This document shows positions 46,644 through 55,171 of a stretch of 64,000 nt of DNA, in pieces. Source of the stretch: Roseiarcus sp963820775 (GTDB lineage: Bacteria > Pseudomonadota > Alphaproteobacteria > Rhizobiales > Beijerinckiaceae); assembly GCA_963820775.1 (NCBI GenBank), contig CAWGBF010000015.1, positions 434,001 to 498,000 on the forward strand. Direction: 5' to 3'. The notes beneath the pieces were generated by a model that saw nothing but the letters and a program-made list of their open reading frames with translations, had not been told where the DNA came from and did not search any database. How positions within the stretch are numbered: position 1 is the stretch's first letter; each line of letters begins with the position of its first letter. The position numbers and the translations under genes were made by a program.

Positions 46644-47464
46644 CAGAGGATGACCCGCTTATAGGGTTGCAGCATCGCCTGAATCGGCGCCGACATTGCG
46701 CTCGTGTCGTAGGCGATTGTTTCCTGACCGCCTATCGACTTTGATCTGAGCCCGATGCGCTCGGCCGCGCGAAAACGCTCAGCCGCCAATTCCAAGGCGG
46801 CTTGTGCGATATCCTGCGGCACATACCCGTAAGCGATGGAAACCGATTGCCCGGCGTCCGCCGCGGAGAAGCTATAGGTCCCGGCGCTGACCACATATTG
46901 CCCAGCGCCTGGCGAGGCTGAAACCGGCGTCAGCGGCGCACCGGTCGCAGCGTAAGTCACGCTGAGATCCGATCCCCAGGGTCCATAAGGCGAAAACGCC
47001 GAGAGCTGGAGGGGAGCGGCGGCGGGAACGGCTTGCCGCTCGTTTTGAACCGCATACCCGGCGCTGTAGGATATGACGAGACTTTGCCGTCCCGATCGAT
47101 ATTGATGGCCGAATAAATCGAGCGCCTGCGGCTGGCCGGGCGGAACGCCATCGTCCGGCTCAAGGACGTAGCCGAACGACGCTTCCGGATTGACGTTCTC
47201 ATCGGGCGGAACGGCAATCCCGCGCCAGGTGACTGAAGTCACCTGCACCACCGGCCAGTGCCTGAGCGTGACGCGATTGGTCTCGAGATCAATCGTCTCC
47301 GCATAGGAGAACGGCAGTAGGCTCGGGCGGCTGAGCGAGGCGTAGATCGAACGGCTCGCCGCCGTGATGAGCGCACTGAGCGTCGCATCGTTCGGGCCTG
47401 GCGCGGATGGTAGTCCCAGCCAGGCCTTCAGGGCCGCGAGATTGGTCAGATCGAATGGCGACAT
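46643..47464 (-). CDS. Head-tail connector (gp6-like) with an inserted beta domain
   Basis: 273 aa from ATG 47464. FDLTNLAALKAWLGLPSAPG and ATLSALITAASRSIYASLSR form the adaptor helices; DIAQAALELAAERFRAAERI closes the core. Residues ~180-230 contain a Gly/Ser repeat (YAATGAPLTPVSASPGAGQY, TYSFSAADAGQSVSIAYGYV) that also occurs in the tail tube and tip proteins. It joins portal to tail. Longer than typical (100-200 aa) because of the insertion. Confidence 0.8.
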   Translation of the reverse strand: MSPFDLTNLAALKAWLGLPSAPGPNDATLSALITAASRSIYASLSRPSLLPFSYAETIDLETNRVTLRHWPVVQVTSVTWRGIAVPPDENVNPEASFGYVLEPDDGVPPGQPQALDLFGHQYRSGRQSLVISYSAGYAVQNERQAVPAAAPLQLSAFSPYGPWGSDLSVTYAATGAPLTPVSASPGAGQYVVSAGTYSFSAADAGQSVSIAYGYVPQDIAQAALELAAERFRAAERIGLRSKSIGGQETIAYDTSAMSAPIQAMLQPYKRVIL

Positions 47465-47549
47465 GCAACGCTCGCTATGACGGTGCGTAAAACGAAACGA
47501 GCGCGCGGGTGTCCTTCGCCCACGCCGACGCGCTTGGCGAGGCTCAGCG

Positions 47550-49019
47550 TCAGCCGTTGCCGATGTTGGTGAGGATGCCGATGCCGAATGAGGCGTATAT
47601 GGCCAAGACCTCTTCCGTGTAGACGCCAAACTCACGGCGACGAGTGCGAACCGGCCAATCGACCCGATAATAGTCGCGACGCGTCAGGACCTCCGCGACA
47701 TTGGGAGTTTCGTTCGATTGATACCACGCCGGCAGTCGCTCGCAGTACGCCAGGATCGTTCCCGGCGGCAGGTCGGGGTGAACAATGAGCGGAATTTCGA
47801 CACCGGTGAACGGATTATAATACCACCGCACGACACCCGAGGCGGTGAACTCGTAAGGCGCGGACTGCGAGGCGTCGACGTTGTAGCGAACGAGCGGCCC
47901 CGATGAGTTCGTCAAGCATTTGGCCGTGATGTTCTTCTGCTCTTGTGCGTTGACATAGATTACCGTCGGCGACAGCCGATAGCTGTTCCACATCTGCAGC
48001 AGCATGTTGTCAATCTCGAGGATCGAGCCGCGGCCTGAGGGCGTAAGGGGCGTGCCGGTCCCAGCGACGCCAGACGGCAAGGCTTGCACGAACGAGCCAG
48101 TCGCCGGGTTGAAGCCGTCCGTCAGCAATCCATCGAACGCTGTTTGGTTGCGAGAATTGTCAGTAGCGATGACGGTCGCCGCCTGCTGGCCGGTGGCGAG
48201 TGGCGCGCTAAAAGCGGCGCTGTTGATCGTGGTGATCGCTTGCAGCGTCTCCGCGCCGGCCGCGCCCACATACCACGCATAAGCGACCGCGCCGTTGACG
48301 ATAGGGGCGGTTGCAAACAGCGTCTGACCGGTGGTTATGGCCTGCGTTGCATTGGTGCTGCGCAGCGAGGAGCCGCCGTTCAAGGTATAGGTGTTGCCGT
48401 CGTTGCCGGTGACGGTCATCGTCGTCGCGACGCCGCCGGCGAGTGTGGAGTTGCGATAGCCTTCGAAGGTCAAGCCGACCACGATGACCGAATAGGTCGC
48501 CGCTGGCAGCGTTCCGCCTGTGCCCGACGCGCTGAGCGTCGGTGTACCGGGCTTACCGAGCGCAAGCGAAGTGTTGCCGCCAAGCAGCGCGGTTTCCTCC
48601 TTGCGCATTGTCTTCTGCAGAATGCGCAAAGTGGCCGTAGCGTTGACGTCCTCGAAGCCCTGCGCCGCCGCCTCGGCTTCGAAGGTCACCGTATCTTCTT
48701 CGCCAAGCGTCACGTAAGGGAGGGTGACGGAGATGGCCGAATACGACATGCTCGCCGAACGCTGGCCTTCTGGAACCCAGCCCATCGCGTCGAAGCCCGA
48801 ACCGGTCGTGGCGAAGATCGAGCGCCAATGAGCGGCGTCGCCTGGGTTCAGCCGCGCGACGCGAGGTAGCGAATTTCTCAACGGCGTGATCGTCGGGTAG
48901 AGGTTCTTCGCCGGCGCCTGCAGGTCGAACGCCGTCAGACCGGTCGAGATCGTAACGTTCTTGGTGAGCAATTCTTTCATCAAACCTAGCGTTTCCTGGG
49001 TCGTCAGCGCGATGTTCAT
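47550..49019 (-). CDS. Major capsid protein with inserted Ig/FN3-like domain
   Basis: 489 aa from ATG 49019; the longer frame upstream is rejected. NIALTTQETLGLMKELLTKN, ITPLRNSLPRVARLNPGDAA and EEDTVTFEAEAAAQGFEDVN match an HK97-fold capsid N-terminus. Residues ~155-300 form a beta domain (GTLPAATYSVIVVGLTFEGY, GAVAYAWYVGAAGAETLQAI) inserted in the core, as in decorated capsids. C-terminal half: NMLLQMWNSYRLSPTVIYVN, EEVLAIYASFGIGILTNIGN. The inserted domain could stick out from the shell. Confidence 0.8.
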   Translation of the reverse strand: MNIALTTQETLGLMKELLTKNVTISTGLTAFDLQAPAKNLYPTITPLRNSLPRVARLNPGDAAHWRSIFATTGSGFDAMGWVPEGQRSASMSYSAISVTLPYVTLGEEDTVTFEAEAAAQGFEDVNATATLRILQKTMRKEETALLGGNTSLALGKPGTPTLSASGTGGTLPAATYSVIVVGLTFEGYRNSTLAGGVATTMTVTGNDGNTYTLNGGSSLRSTNATQAITTGQTLFATAPIVNGAVAYAWYVGAAGAETLQAITTINSAAFSAPLATGQQAATVIATDNSRNQTAFDGLLTDGFNPATGSFVQALPSGVAGTGTPLTPSGRGSILEIDNMLLQMWNSYRLSPTVIYVNAQEQKNITAKCLTNSSGPLVRYNVDASQSAPYEFTASGVVRWYYNPFTGVEIPLIVHPDLPPGTILAYCERLPAWYQSNETPNVAEVLTRRDYYRVDWPVRTRRREFGVYTEEVLAIYASFGIGILTNIGNG

Positions 49020-49106
49020 GAGATCAGTCCTTTGGCGCGGATAAGGGGTTAGCGGAAGATAGGTGCATGAGTAGATTGGCCAGGCGCGATTTGCGCACGA
49101 CCGATA

Positions 49107-49122
49107 GGCTTCCATGGAAGCC
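49107..49122. promoter_or_regulatory. 16-bp perfect palindrome
   Basis: GGCTTCCATGGAAGCC lies in the 215-bp gap between the lipoprotein and capsid genes. It could form a hairpin that tunes the capsid transcript, or be a binding site. No T run follows on either strand. Confidence 0.35.
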
Positions 49123-49235
49123 CCGGATCCTGAGCCCTCCGAGCGCGACTCGATCGTGCTGAATCAACGCAAGGCAAAGGGTGGCAAGTGACAGCGCTCC
49201 ACGAAGGGCCGGGTGTCACTGGTCTGAAGTCGCGA

Positions 49236-49619
49236 TCACTGGCCAAACTTCAGATTGCGGAGATTGAGGTTCCCGAACTTCGCACGCAGCTTGGCGATCT
49301 CTTGATTTGGCGCGAGCGCCGTCGCTTTCTTGAAGTAGGGGAGAAGCGCATTCTCGACCGCCAGAATATCGACCCCCGCGGCGACGGCGTTGGTCGGCGC
49401 GCCCGCGGCGCAAATCGTCTGCGCCTGGACGTAAGCGTTCTTGGCGTCGGCGTTCATCGTCGCGGAGACCGGACCCAGGGCCGGCAGCGCATTGCAGACG
49501 TCGTTGTAGGCGGTATTGATCGCGGCCGATGCGGTAGGCGTGAGCTGGCCGGCGGAAGTGCATCCGGCGAGCGCGCCGCAGACAGCTACGAGCACGAAGA
49601 CGGACTTCATGGGAATCAT
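49236..49619 (-). CDS. Predicted lipoprotein in the capsid cluster
   Basis: 127 aa from ATG 49619 (GGAAG upstream). MIPMKSVFVLVAVCGALAGC with the lipobox LAGC predicts lipid attachment. The mature part is helical (ASAAINTAYNDVCNALPALG, VENALLPYFKKATALAPNQE). It lies between protease and capsid genes, where no export protein is expected, so it is probably a lysogenic-conversion or superinfection-exclusion factor. Function unknown. Confidence 0.65.
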   Translation of the reverse strand: MIPMKSVFVLVAVCGALAGCTSAGQLTPTASAAINTAYNDVCNALPALGPVSATMNADAKNAYVQAQTICAAGAPTNAVAAGVDILAVENALLPYFKKATALAPNQEIAKLRAKFGNLNLRNLKFGQ

Positions 49620-49912
49620 TGGAGCTTCCTTTGAGCGCGGCGGACGTTGGATTGCGGCTCTAAAAATCTCTGTTGGCGACGATCCGCCCAACTCTCTAGT
49701 GGCCTGCGAAAATCCGCGGCGGCCGAAGCTTCGAGCGGTCTACCGATCGCCGCCGTTAGCGAGGCGATGGCCCACTGAGCTTCGACCGCCGCCTCGCACG
49801 ACGCCGCGGCGTCAGCGATCCTTTGGTCCGCGAACGCGCGCTGCGGCGCGGGGCGTCAGGACTTCAAAGTGCGACGATTGGACTTTTAGGATAGCTAGCC
49901 GGCGGCAGCGTT
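49620..49912. other. Non-coding gap
   Basis: About 290 bp between the protease and lipoprotein genes. I see no gene, RNA or clear promoter in it. Confidence 0.4.
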
Positions 49913-51061
49913 TCAGAAGGGCGGCGGCCCGGGATTGGCGAGGCTAAGCTTAGTGAGCGCGAGCGCGCGTTCATGAGCCGGCAGTGACGCCAGGTGTCGG
50001 ACCGCGTCGTCGGCGGTGACCAGGGCGCCGTCGGCGCCGTCGGCCGTCTTGGCTACAGAGCGAAGCGCAGCCTTGGCTGGCAGCGGCTGGGCTTCGAGCG
50101 CTGCGATGCGCTTCTTCATGTCCGCGAGCGCCGGCGTCAGATCGTCGAGCGCCTTGCGCAGACTTGCGTTTTCGGCGGTCGCGCGGTCGAGCTTCAAAGC
50201 GGCGTAAGTAAGGGTCTTAGCCAACGCATCGGGGGCCCGCGCCGTCGCCAGCGAATTGGAGACAGCGGCTCCTTTATCGACCGCTTCCGTCCAGTCGTCG
50301 GGCAGGGCGCTGTCAGCGCCGATCGCCTTGGCACGCGCAATGATGTGCGCCTTGACGTCTGCCTTCTCGCCGCTGCGGCAGCAGTCCCTCACGGCGTTCG
50401 CAACGTCTTTGGCGGATCGGATCGGATAGGAACCGTCGGGCATGGCGACGCCCTCTTCGGCGTCTTTCTCACGCTGGGCGGCTGACAACTCACGCTTGTC
50501 GGAATCGAGATCTTCATCACCCGCGTCGACGTCAGCATCAGCTGAGTCGTTCGCCTCGGCGCGGGAGGCGAACGAGCGCTTTTCGACCATGCCGTCCTTG
50601 ACCACGTCGAAGGTCGCGTCCGGCACGCAAGGCAGATCGACGAGCGAGATTTCGTGGGGATCGGCGGTGTAACGGGTGAGCCCGCTGTCGGCGTCCGCCC
50701 ACCGTTTCACGTAGCGGCCGCCCTGGCTGAACCCGGTATAGACGCCTTCCTGAACTTTCGCCCACTCGGCGTCGTCGACGATCTTGGCCACGACTGTGAT
50801 CCGCTTGGCGTTGTCGTCGAAGGCGATGTCGGTCAGCTTTCCAGCAGCGATCGGGGTATGCATGGCGCGAACCGCGCCGAACGATTTGCCGCCGCTTGCC
50901 GCTGCGGCTTCAGCTGACCATTTCTCGAAATAGGGCTTGCTCGAGGCGTAGTCGAAAATTTCGCCGGAGCGATCGGGCGTCTCCGCGGTCGCGACGCCAG
51001 TCACGAGGCGTCGATCGAGATCGACCTTGGCCAGCGGCAGGAACAAGTCGAGAGAGGACAT
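49913..51061 (-). CDS. Prohead protease / XkdF-like maturation protein
   Basis: 382 aa. SSLDLFLPLAKVDLDRRLVT and GVATAETPDRSGEIFDYASS, FGAVRAMHTPIAAGKLTDIA, VQEGVYTGFSQGGRYVKRWA, PHEISLVDLPCVPDATFDVV match XkdF/S78-type phage proteases, with a His (MHTP) and a Ser-containing core. Residues 180-300 are acidic (ADADVDAGDEDLDSD) and the C-terminus is a coiled coil (SLRKALDDLTPALADMKKRI), a scaffold-like tail. It follows its own LexA-box promoter. Confidence 0.8.
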   Translation of the reverse strand: MSSLDLFLPLAKVDLDRRLVTGVATAETPDRSGEIFDYASSKPYFEKWSAEAAAASGGKSFGAVRAMHTPIAAGKLTDIAFDDNAKRITVVAKIVDDAEWAKVQEGVYTGFSQGGRYVKRWADADSGLTRYTADPHEISLVDLPCVPDATFDVVKDGMVEKRSFASRAEANDSADADVDAGDEDLDSDKRELSAAQREKDAEEGVAMPDGSYPIRSAKDVANAVRDCCRSGEKADVKAHIIARAKAIGADSALPDDWTEAVDKGAAVSNSLATARAPDALAKTLTYAALKLDRATAENASLRKALDDLTPALADMKKRIAALEAQPLPAKAALRSVAKTADGADGALVTADDAVRHLASLPAHERALALTKLSLANPGPPPF

Positions 51062-51187
51062 GCAGGCTCCGGAAGAAGCAAGCGAACCGCGCCCGTTTGG
51101 CGCGGGCGCATCGGAAGTTGGAAAGTTGGAGGAGCGGAGCAGCTGGCCGGGGCGTCATCGCCGCCCGCACCATCTCCACTGTAGCTG

Positions 51188-51216
51188 ACTATGCCACGAC
51201 CGGCGTAAGCGGTCAA
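51188..51216 (-). promoter_or_regulatory. Promoter for the protease-capsid genes
   Basis: On the minus strand TTGACC (-35, 51216-51211) is followed after exactly 17 nt by CATAGT (-10, 51193-51188). It sits 127 nt before the protease start. The same layout recurs at 57820-57848. Confidence 0.65.
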
Positions 51217-51222
51217 GGAAAT

Positions 51223-51237
51223 GTTCTCTTTTTGTTC
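51223..51237 (-). promoter_or_regulatory. LexA (SOS) box GTTC-N7-GTTC
   Basis: Forward strand GTTCTCTTTTTGTTC, the alphaproteobacterial LexA direct repeat. It ends 6 nt upstream of the -35 of the protease promoter. A second box with the same spacing precedes terS. Confidence 0.7.
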
Positions 51238-51240
51238 TAG

Positions 51241-51764
51241 CGCCCGGAAACAGTGGGGTCTGCGCTCGAACGTGGCGCATCGGCAGGCGTAGCGGCGTCT
51301 GCGGGGCCCGCGTTGCCGCCCCCTGCAGGTGCGAGCCCCAGATCCGCCCGCGCCTCCTCGGGCGTCTTGATGCCGGGCGCCGACCAGGATTTGCAGCGTC
51401 TGCGCCTGCTGCAACGGATCGACGGCGTCGTCTCCGACCCAAACGAATTCGAGCCCCGGCTCGGCCATGCACTCCTGGATGACGTGGTCGAGCGCGTTCT
51501 TCACCCGCGCCTTGAGCGGCACCAGTCCTTCCTGCGTCGCCTGCTGGCTCATGGTCTCGCCCGTCGCGCGGTTCACCTGGCTCACGAACGGCGAAACGGG
51601 AACCGAGAAGGCGTAGCAGATGATGCGCGCCAGCCACTCGTCGTACTGGTCCTTGAGCGGCGGCTGGCGGGCCTCGATCAGCTTGAAGTCGGCGGGCATG
51701 AACTTGGTCTGGCGCCGGCGCGCCAGATTGCCGCCCATCAGCGGGTCGAAATAGTCCTGGAACG
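51241..51764 (-). pseudogene. Portal gene 3' remnant (duplicated)
   Basis: About 520 bp nearly identical to part of the portal gene at 52640-53090. It reads GNLARRRQTKFMPADFKLIE, ARIICYAFSVPVSPFVSQVN and LDHVIQECMAEPGLEFVWVG, then an extra base near 51385 shifts the frame. The other frame ends DLGLAPAGGGNAGPADAATP and PRSSADPTVSGR, a different C-terminus from the full portal. The break is sharp after the homologue of FQDYF. Probably the original end of the portal gene before new DNA entered. Confidence 0.85.
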
Positions 51765-51776
51765 CCTATTTTGGGG

Positions 51777-52199
51777 TTAGGGCGCGGATTGCGCGGCGCA
51801 AAACAGCGTCTCGATCACTCCTTCCGGCGCCGAGGCGGTAATTCCACAATTAACTCCATCAAGTGTGAATGCAATAGTCAGGCACGCCCCGTGTTTTGAA
51901 GGCTCGATGTGCTGATCGACTCCCAAAGGCGCATCGATGCAAGGACCCACAGGAATTGCGGGTTTAAGGAAAACGAAATCCAAGGTCTTCCATGGCGCTG
52001 ATGCGCCGACGATACCGATCTCCATCGTTGATTCGGGAAGACGCGCTCCGAGAATCGAGACAATGCCACTCTGTGTGATCGTGGTAGTGGCCCCGGAAAG
52101 ATCAATTCCCAATGCGGATGAGATTTCCGAACTAGCCGGAAATTGCGGGCTCCGAATCGCGGCCACCATTCCGGCAAGGATTTGATTGATTTGGATCAT
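51777..52199 (-). CDS. 140-aa protein of unknown function between two portal segments
   Basis: MIQINQILAGMVAAIRSPQF, ASSEISSALGIDLSGATTTI, ITQSGIVSILGARLPESTME, LDFVFLKPAIPVGPCIDAPL and ACLTIAFTLDGVNCGITASA. GAGG 6 nt upstream of ATG 52199 supports the start. Beta-rich with four Cys. It lies in DNA that seems to have been inserted together with a new portal C-terminus. No family recognised. Confidence 0.6.
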   Translation of the reverse strand: MIQINQILAGMVAAIRSPQFPASSEISSALGIDLSGATTTITQSGIVSILGARLPESTMEIGIVGASAPWKTLDFVFLKPAIPVGPCIDAPLGVDQHIEPSKHGACLTIAFTLDGVNCGITASAPEGVIETLFCAAQSAP

Positions 52200-52404
52200 G
52201 TCTACCTCATCAATAGGGCAGTAGCGGTGAGATCTGAAGTCCGGTAAGACGTTGTCTGTTGCGCAGGAGCGCGTTGCCTACGCATAGTCCGCGATAGTGG
52301 TGGTCATCCTCGAACGCGGAGGAATTGCAGGTTGCATAGTCGGATTCGAGAAGCTCACCGCAGGTGATATTGGCTGTGCTCGCATCTGGCTGGTCTTCTA
52401 CACT
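52200..52404 (-). other. Open frame in phase with portal after its stop
   Basis: After the portal TAA the same frame stays open for 68 codons: SVEDQPDASTANITCGELLE, SDYATCNSSAFEDDHHYRGL, RNRQRLTGLQISPLLPY. No start codon is seen near its beginning. It may be a stop-codon readthrough extension, or an old gene end. It stops just before the 140-aa gene. Confidence 0.4.
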
Positions 52405-53899
52405 TTACTTTGGTTCTTTTCCTTGGGCGGCGCCAGCGCCAGCTGGAAGTTCGGAGCGGAGGTCTGATCGCGCCATATCATTGCTCGCAACCTGCACGTC
52501 TGTCGGGCGCGGCTTGCGCGCGGGGCTGCCCACGGGTGGGGCCGCCGTGTCGGCTGTTGCAAACCGGCCACGCTCATCATGATGCGGATTGAGCTTTCGC
52601 AGCGCTTTTGAGGCATTGTCGTCCGCGACGGGCGTCTTCCCGTTCGTCGGCCCCAGCCCCAGATCCGCCCGCGCCTCCTCGCGCGTCTTGATCCCGGCGG
52701 CGACCAAAATGTTGAGCGTCTGCGCCTGCTGCAACGGATCGACGGCGTCGTCGCCGACCCAAACGAACTCGAGCCCCGGCTCGGCCATGCACTCCTGAAT
52801 GACGTGGTCGAGCGCGTTCTTCACCCACGCCTTCAGCGGCACCAGTCCTTCCTGCGTCGCCTGCTGGCGCATGGTCTCGCCCGTCGCGCGGTTCACCTGG
52901 CTCACGAACGGCGAAACGGGAACCGAGAAGGCGTAGCAGATGATGCGCGCCAGCCACTCGTCGTACTGGTCCTTGAGCGGCGGCTGGCGGGCCTCGATCA
53001 GCTTGAAGTCGGCCGGCATGAACTTGGTCTGGCGCCTGCGCGCCAGATTGCCGCTCATCAGCGCGTCGAAATAGTCCTGGAACGAGCGGATCTGGTCGGC
53101 CGTCCACTCCTTGGGCAAAGTGGCGAAGGCGTCCGGCGAGGAGCCGGCGCGGTAGTAGTCGAGGGTCGAGGCGTCGCGCCTCAGCGCGATGTTGACGGTG
53201 AGCGCGATCTGCTCGACCGGGCTCATGCCGTAGAGCCGATGGGCGCGAAGGTTGCGCGGCAGATAGAGGAGCTCGTCAGCCGAGAAGTCGGCGGCGGGGA
53301 TCCCCTTGAGGATCTGCTGGTAGGCGGGATCGGGCGGCTCGGGCGCGCGCCCGTCCTCGCCGATCAGCGGCTTGACCGTCGCCCCGTCGATGATGTCGAG
53401 CGCATAGAGCGAGCCGCCGCGATTGTAGCGTGGATAGATCGTCGCCGCGTCGATGACCAGCATGTCCTCGAGCAACATACGCAGCCAGTCGGCGAACGAA
53501 TGGCGCCGATCGGGACGGGCGAGGAAGCGCGTGACCTGATCGATCGCCTGAGAGCTTGCCGGCGATTCCCCACGCGCCCGCGCCCGGATCGCGTAGCTCT
53601 GTGCCGCGATCTGGTCCTTGCGGGTTTCAATCACCGCGCGCAGCAGCGGCAGCGCGTCGGCGAGCCCGCGCAGGTCCGCCGAACGAGACGCCGTCTTCGG
53701 CGCGCGGGATATAGTTGAGGTTGGCGCCGAACGGATAGTCCCATTGGCGTCCCTTGACCTCGGGCGGCGCCATCGGCGCGAGCGGCTGCAGCGGCCCGAA
53801 CCAGGTGTCCGGCGACACGCCGGTGATGACATAACGCGTCGCGTCGGCGAGCCGGGCGAATACGCTTGGGGGCAGGGCGCGTCTGACGGGTTCCGACAT
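52405..53899 (-). pseudogene. Phage portal protein, one frameshift
   Basis: Start ATG 53899: MSEPVRRALPPSVFARLADA, TWFGPLQPLAPMAPPEVKGR, FGANLNYIPRAEDGVSF. Near 53690 one base shifts the frame; the rest is DLRGLADALPLLRAVIETRK, ADWLRMLLEDMLVIDAATIY, EWTADQIRSFQDYFDALMSG, QVNRATGETMRQQATQEGLV and a unique tail PHHDERGRFATADTAAPPVG. About 498 aa if repaired. Portal proteins form the dodecamer that threads DNA into the head. The lesion would abolish packaging unless it is a sequence error. Confidence 0.85.
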
Positions 53900-54056
53900 G
53901 GATCGTTTCCTTCGGTCATCCTCGCCCCGGGCATCCGGAAGGACGTCCGTCTTTCGACGGGCCATGGCGGGAGAGGGGTGGGTGAGAGGCCTTCGCCTTC
54001 CGTTAGGGATTGGCCCCTAGCTTTGCGCGTGCGGCTCGCGCAAGCAGGGAAGGGCG

Positions 54057-54395
54057 ATGCGCATTTCGATAGCGCTGGTCGCAATCGTCGTTTCTCTGCC
54101 GGCTGTCGCTCTCGCTCAGCCGCGCTGGACCTTCTGCGTCGCTTCGTCAAAGAGCGGCGCCGACGTCTGGATCACCGACGTGTTCGCCGCCGAGCGCGAT
54201 CGCGTCGCGCTCGAGAGCGCATTCAGGGCCGTGCTGGAGCGCACTGGCGCTGCGGGCGCCGATGCGCAGTGCCCGATGCCGAGCGAGGACAGGACGGAGG
54301 CGGTCAACGCCCAATTCGAAGCCGAAGAGTTCAACCGCAAACTTGGCGCGACGCTGCATGCGGCGCCGGCGGGCGAATTCCCGCCGCGACGGTAG
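54057..54395 (+). CDS. Exported small protein, opposite strand to the phage genes
   Basis: 112 aa. MRISIALVAIVVSLPAVALA signal peptide, then QPRWTFCVASSKSGADVWIT, DVFAAERDRVALESAFRAVL and AGADAQCPMPSEDRTEAVNA. Two Cys could form a disulfide. GGGAAGGGCG precedes the ATG. Reversed orientation between portal and RES genes suggests a moron with its own promoter. Family not recognised. Confidence 0.6.
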   Translation: MRISIALVAIVVSLPAVALAQPRWTFCVASSKSGADVWITDVFAAERDRVALESAFRAVLERTGAAGADAQCPMPSEDRTEAVNAQFEAEEFNRKLGATLHAAPAGEFPPRR

Positions 54396-54464
54396 GAGCG
54401 CGCTGCGAAAAAGTGGGAACCGGTTTTTCGCGAAAAGCGCGCGAAATCCAAGCCCTACCGCTCG

Positions 54465-55151
54465 CTACTCGGAGATCCGCGTGATCGCCGGCTCCTTGTC
54501 GCCGGACCATTCCAACCGATAAACGGCGCCGGGCGCGACAGACTGAACCGCGTGCGGCCTTAAAGCCACGATGCACGTCCCGCCTGGGCGCCGGACGGAC
54601 GGATAGATGATCCCGTTGAGCCCTTCCGCCCGCGCGGCGTCGGCGATCGCGTTGCCGATCGGATAGCCGACCGCCGGGTCCCGATCGAGACATGAGTGGC
54701 CGGGCGTCTGCCGAAGATCGACGAACTCCCCGGCCATGCTGGCGAACATTTCGGAATAGTCGACGACGCCCTTCATTTGGCCCGACCGCGCGAGGAACTC
54801 GCTCATGTGAAAGGCGACCTCGTGCGTGCAGGTCTCGACTTCGAGCGCCGCATACCAGGCGCCGCGGGCTGCATTGAAGCGGTTGGCTTCGCGCGGCTTC
54901 CAATAGGCGAAAGCGGCGTTGACAAAACTGGCATAGGGCACGCCGTGAATGAATTCGCCGCGGCCGATCCCCTCCGTTCCTCGCTGTTCCGCCAAGAGGC
55001 GCCCACTCGTCGCCCCTTCGATTTCAGCGAGCGCCGCGCCGTCCTCGGCTGAAACGAGCGCCTCCAGCACCGGCGGGCGGAGACGCGCCGTCGATACGAG
55101 CCGGACGGTTCGCGGAAAGGCTTCTCTTACGACCGGCAGGCCATTGAGCAC
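54465..55151 (-). CDS. RES-domain toxin
   Basis: 228 aa from GTG 55151. It has the RES pattern: RTVRLVSTARLRPP (Arg), REANRFNAARGAWYAALEVE (central Arg and Glu), CTHEVAFHMSEFLARSGQMK and NGIIYPSVRRPGGTCIVALR (Ser). RES toxins degrade NAD+ and are neutralised by Xre/ParS antitoxins; here one lies upstream. The two are separated by a palindromic repeat of about 110 bp. It probably acts as a phage-borne stability or abortive-infection module. Confidence 0.82.
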   Translation of the reverse strand: MLNGLPVVREAFPRTVRLVSTARLRPPVLEALVSAEDGAALAEIEGATSGRLLAEQRGTEGIGRGEFIHGVPYASFVNAAFAYWKPREANRFNAARGAWYAALEVETCTHEVAFHMSEFLARSGQMKGVVDYSEMFASMAGEFVDLRQTPGHSCLDRDPAVGYPIGNAIADAARAEGLNGIIYPSVRRPGGTCIVALRPHAVQSVAPGAVYRLEWSGDKEPAITRISE

Positions 55152-55171
55152 GCCTGCTAGCCCCGTCCTCG

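Noticed and set aside
52804..53718. 304-codon plus-strand frame opposite portal
   Set aside because: Antisense shadow; the minus strand has clear portal motifs.
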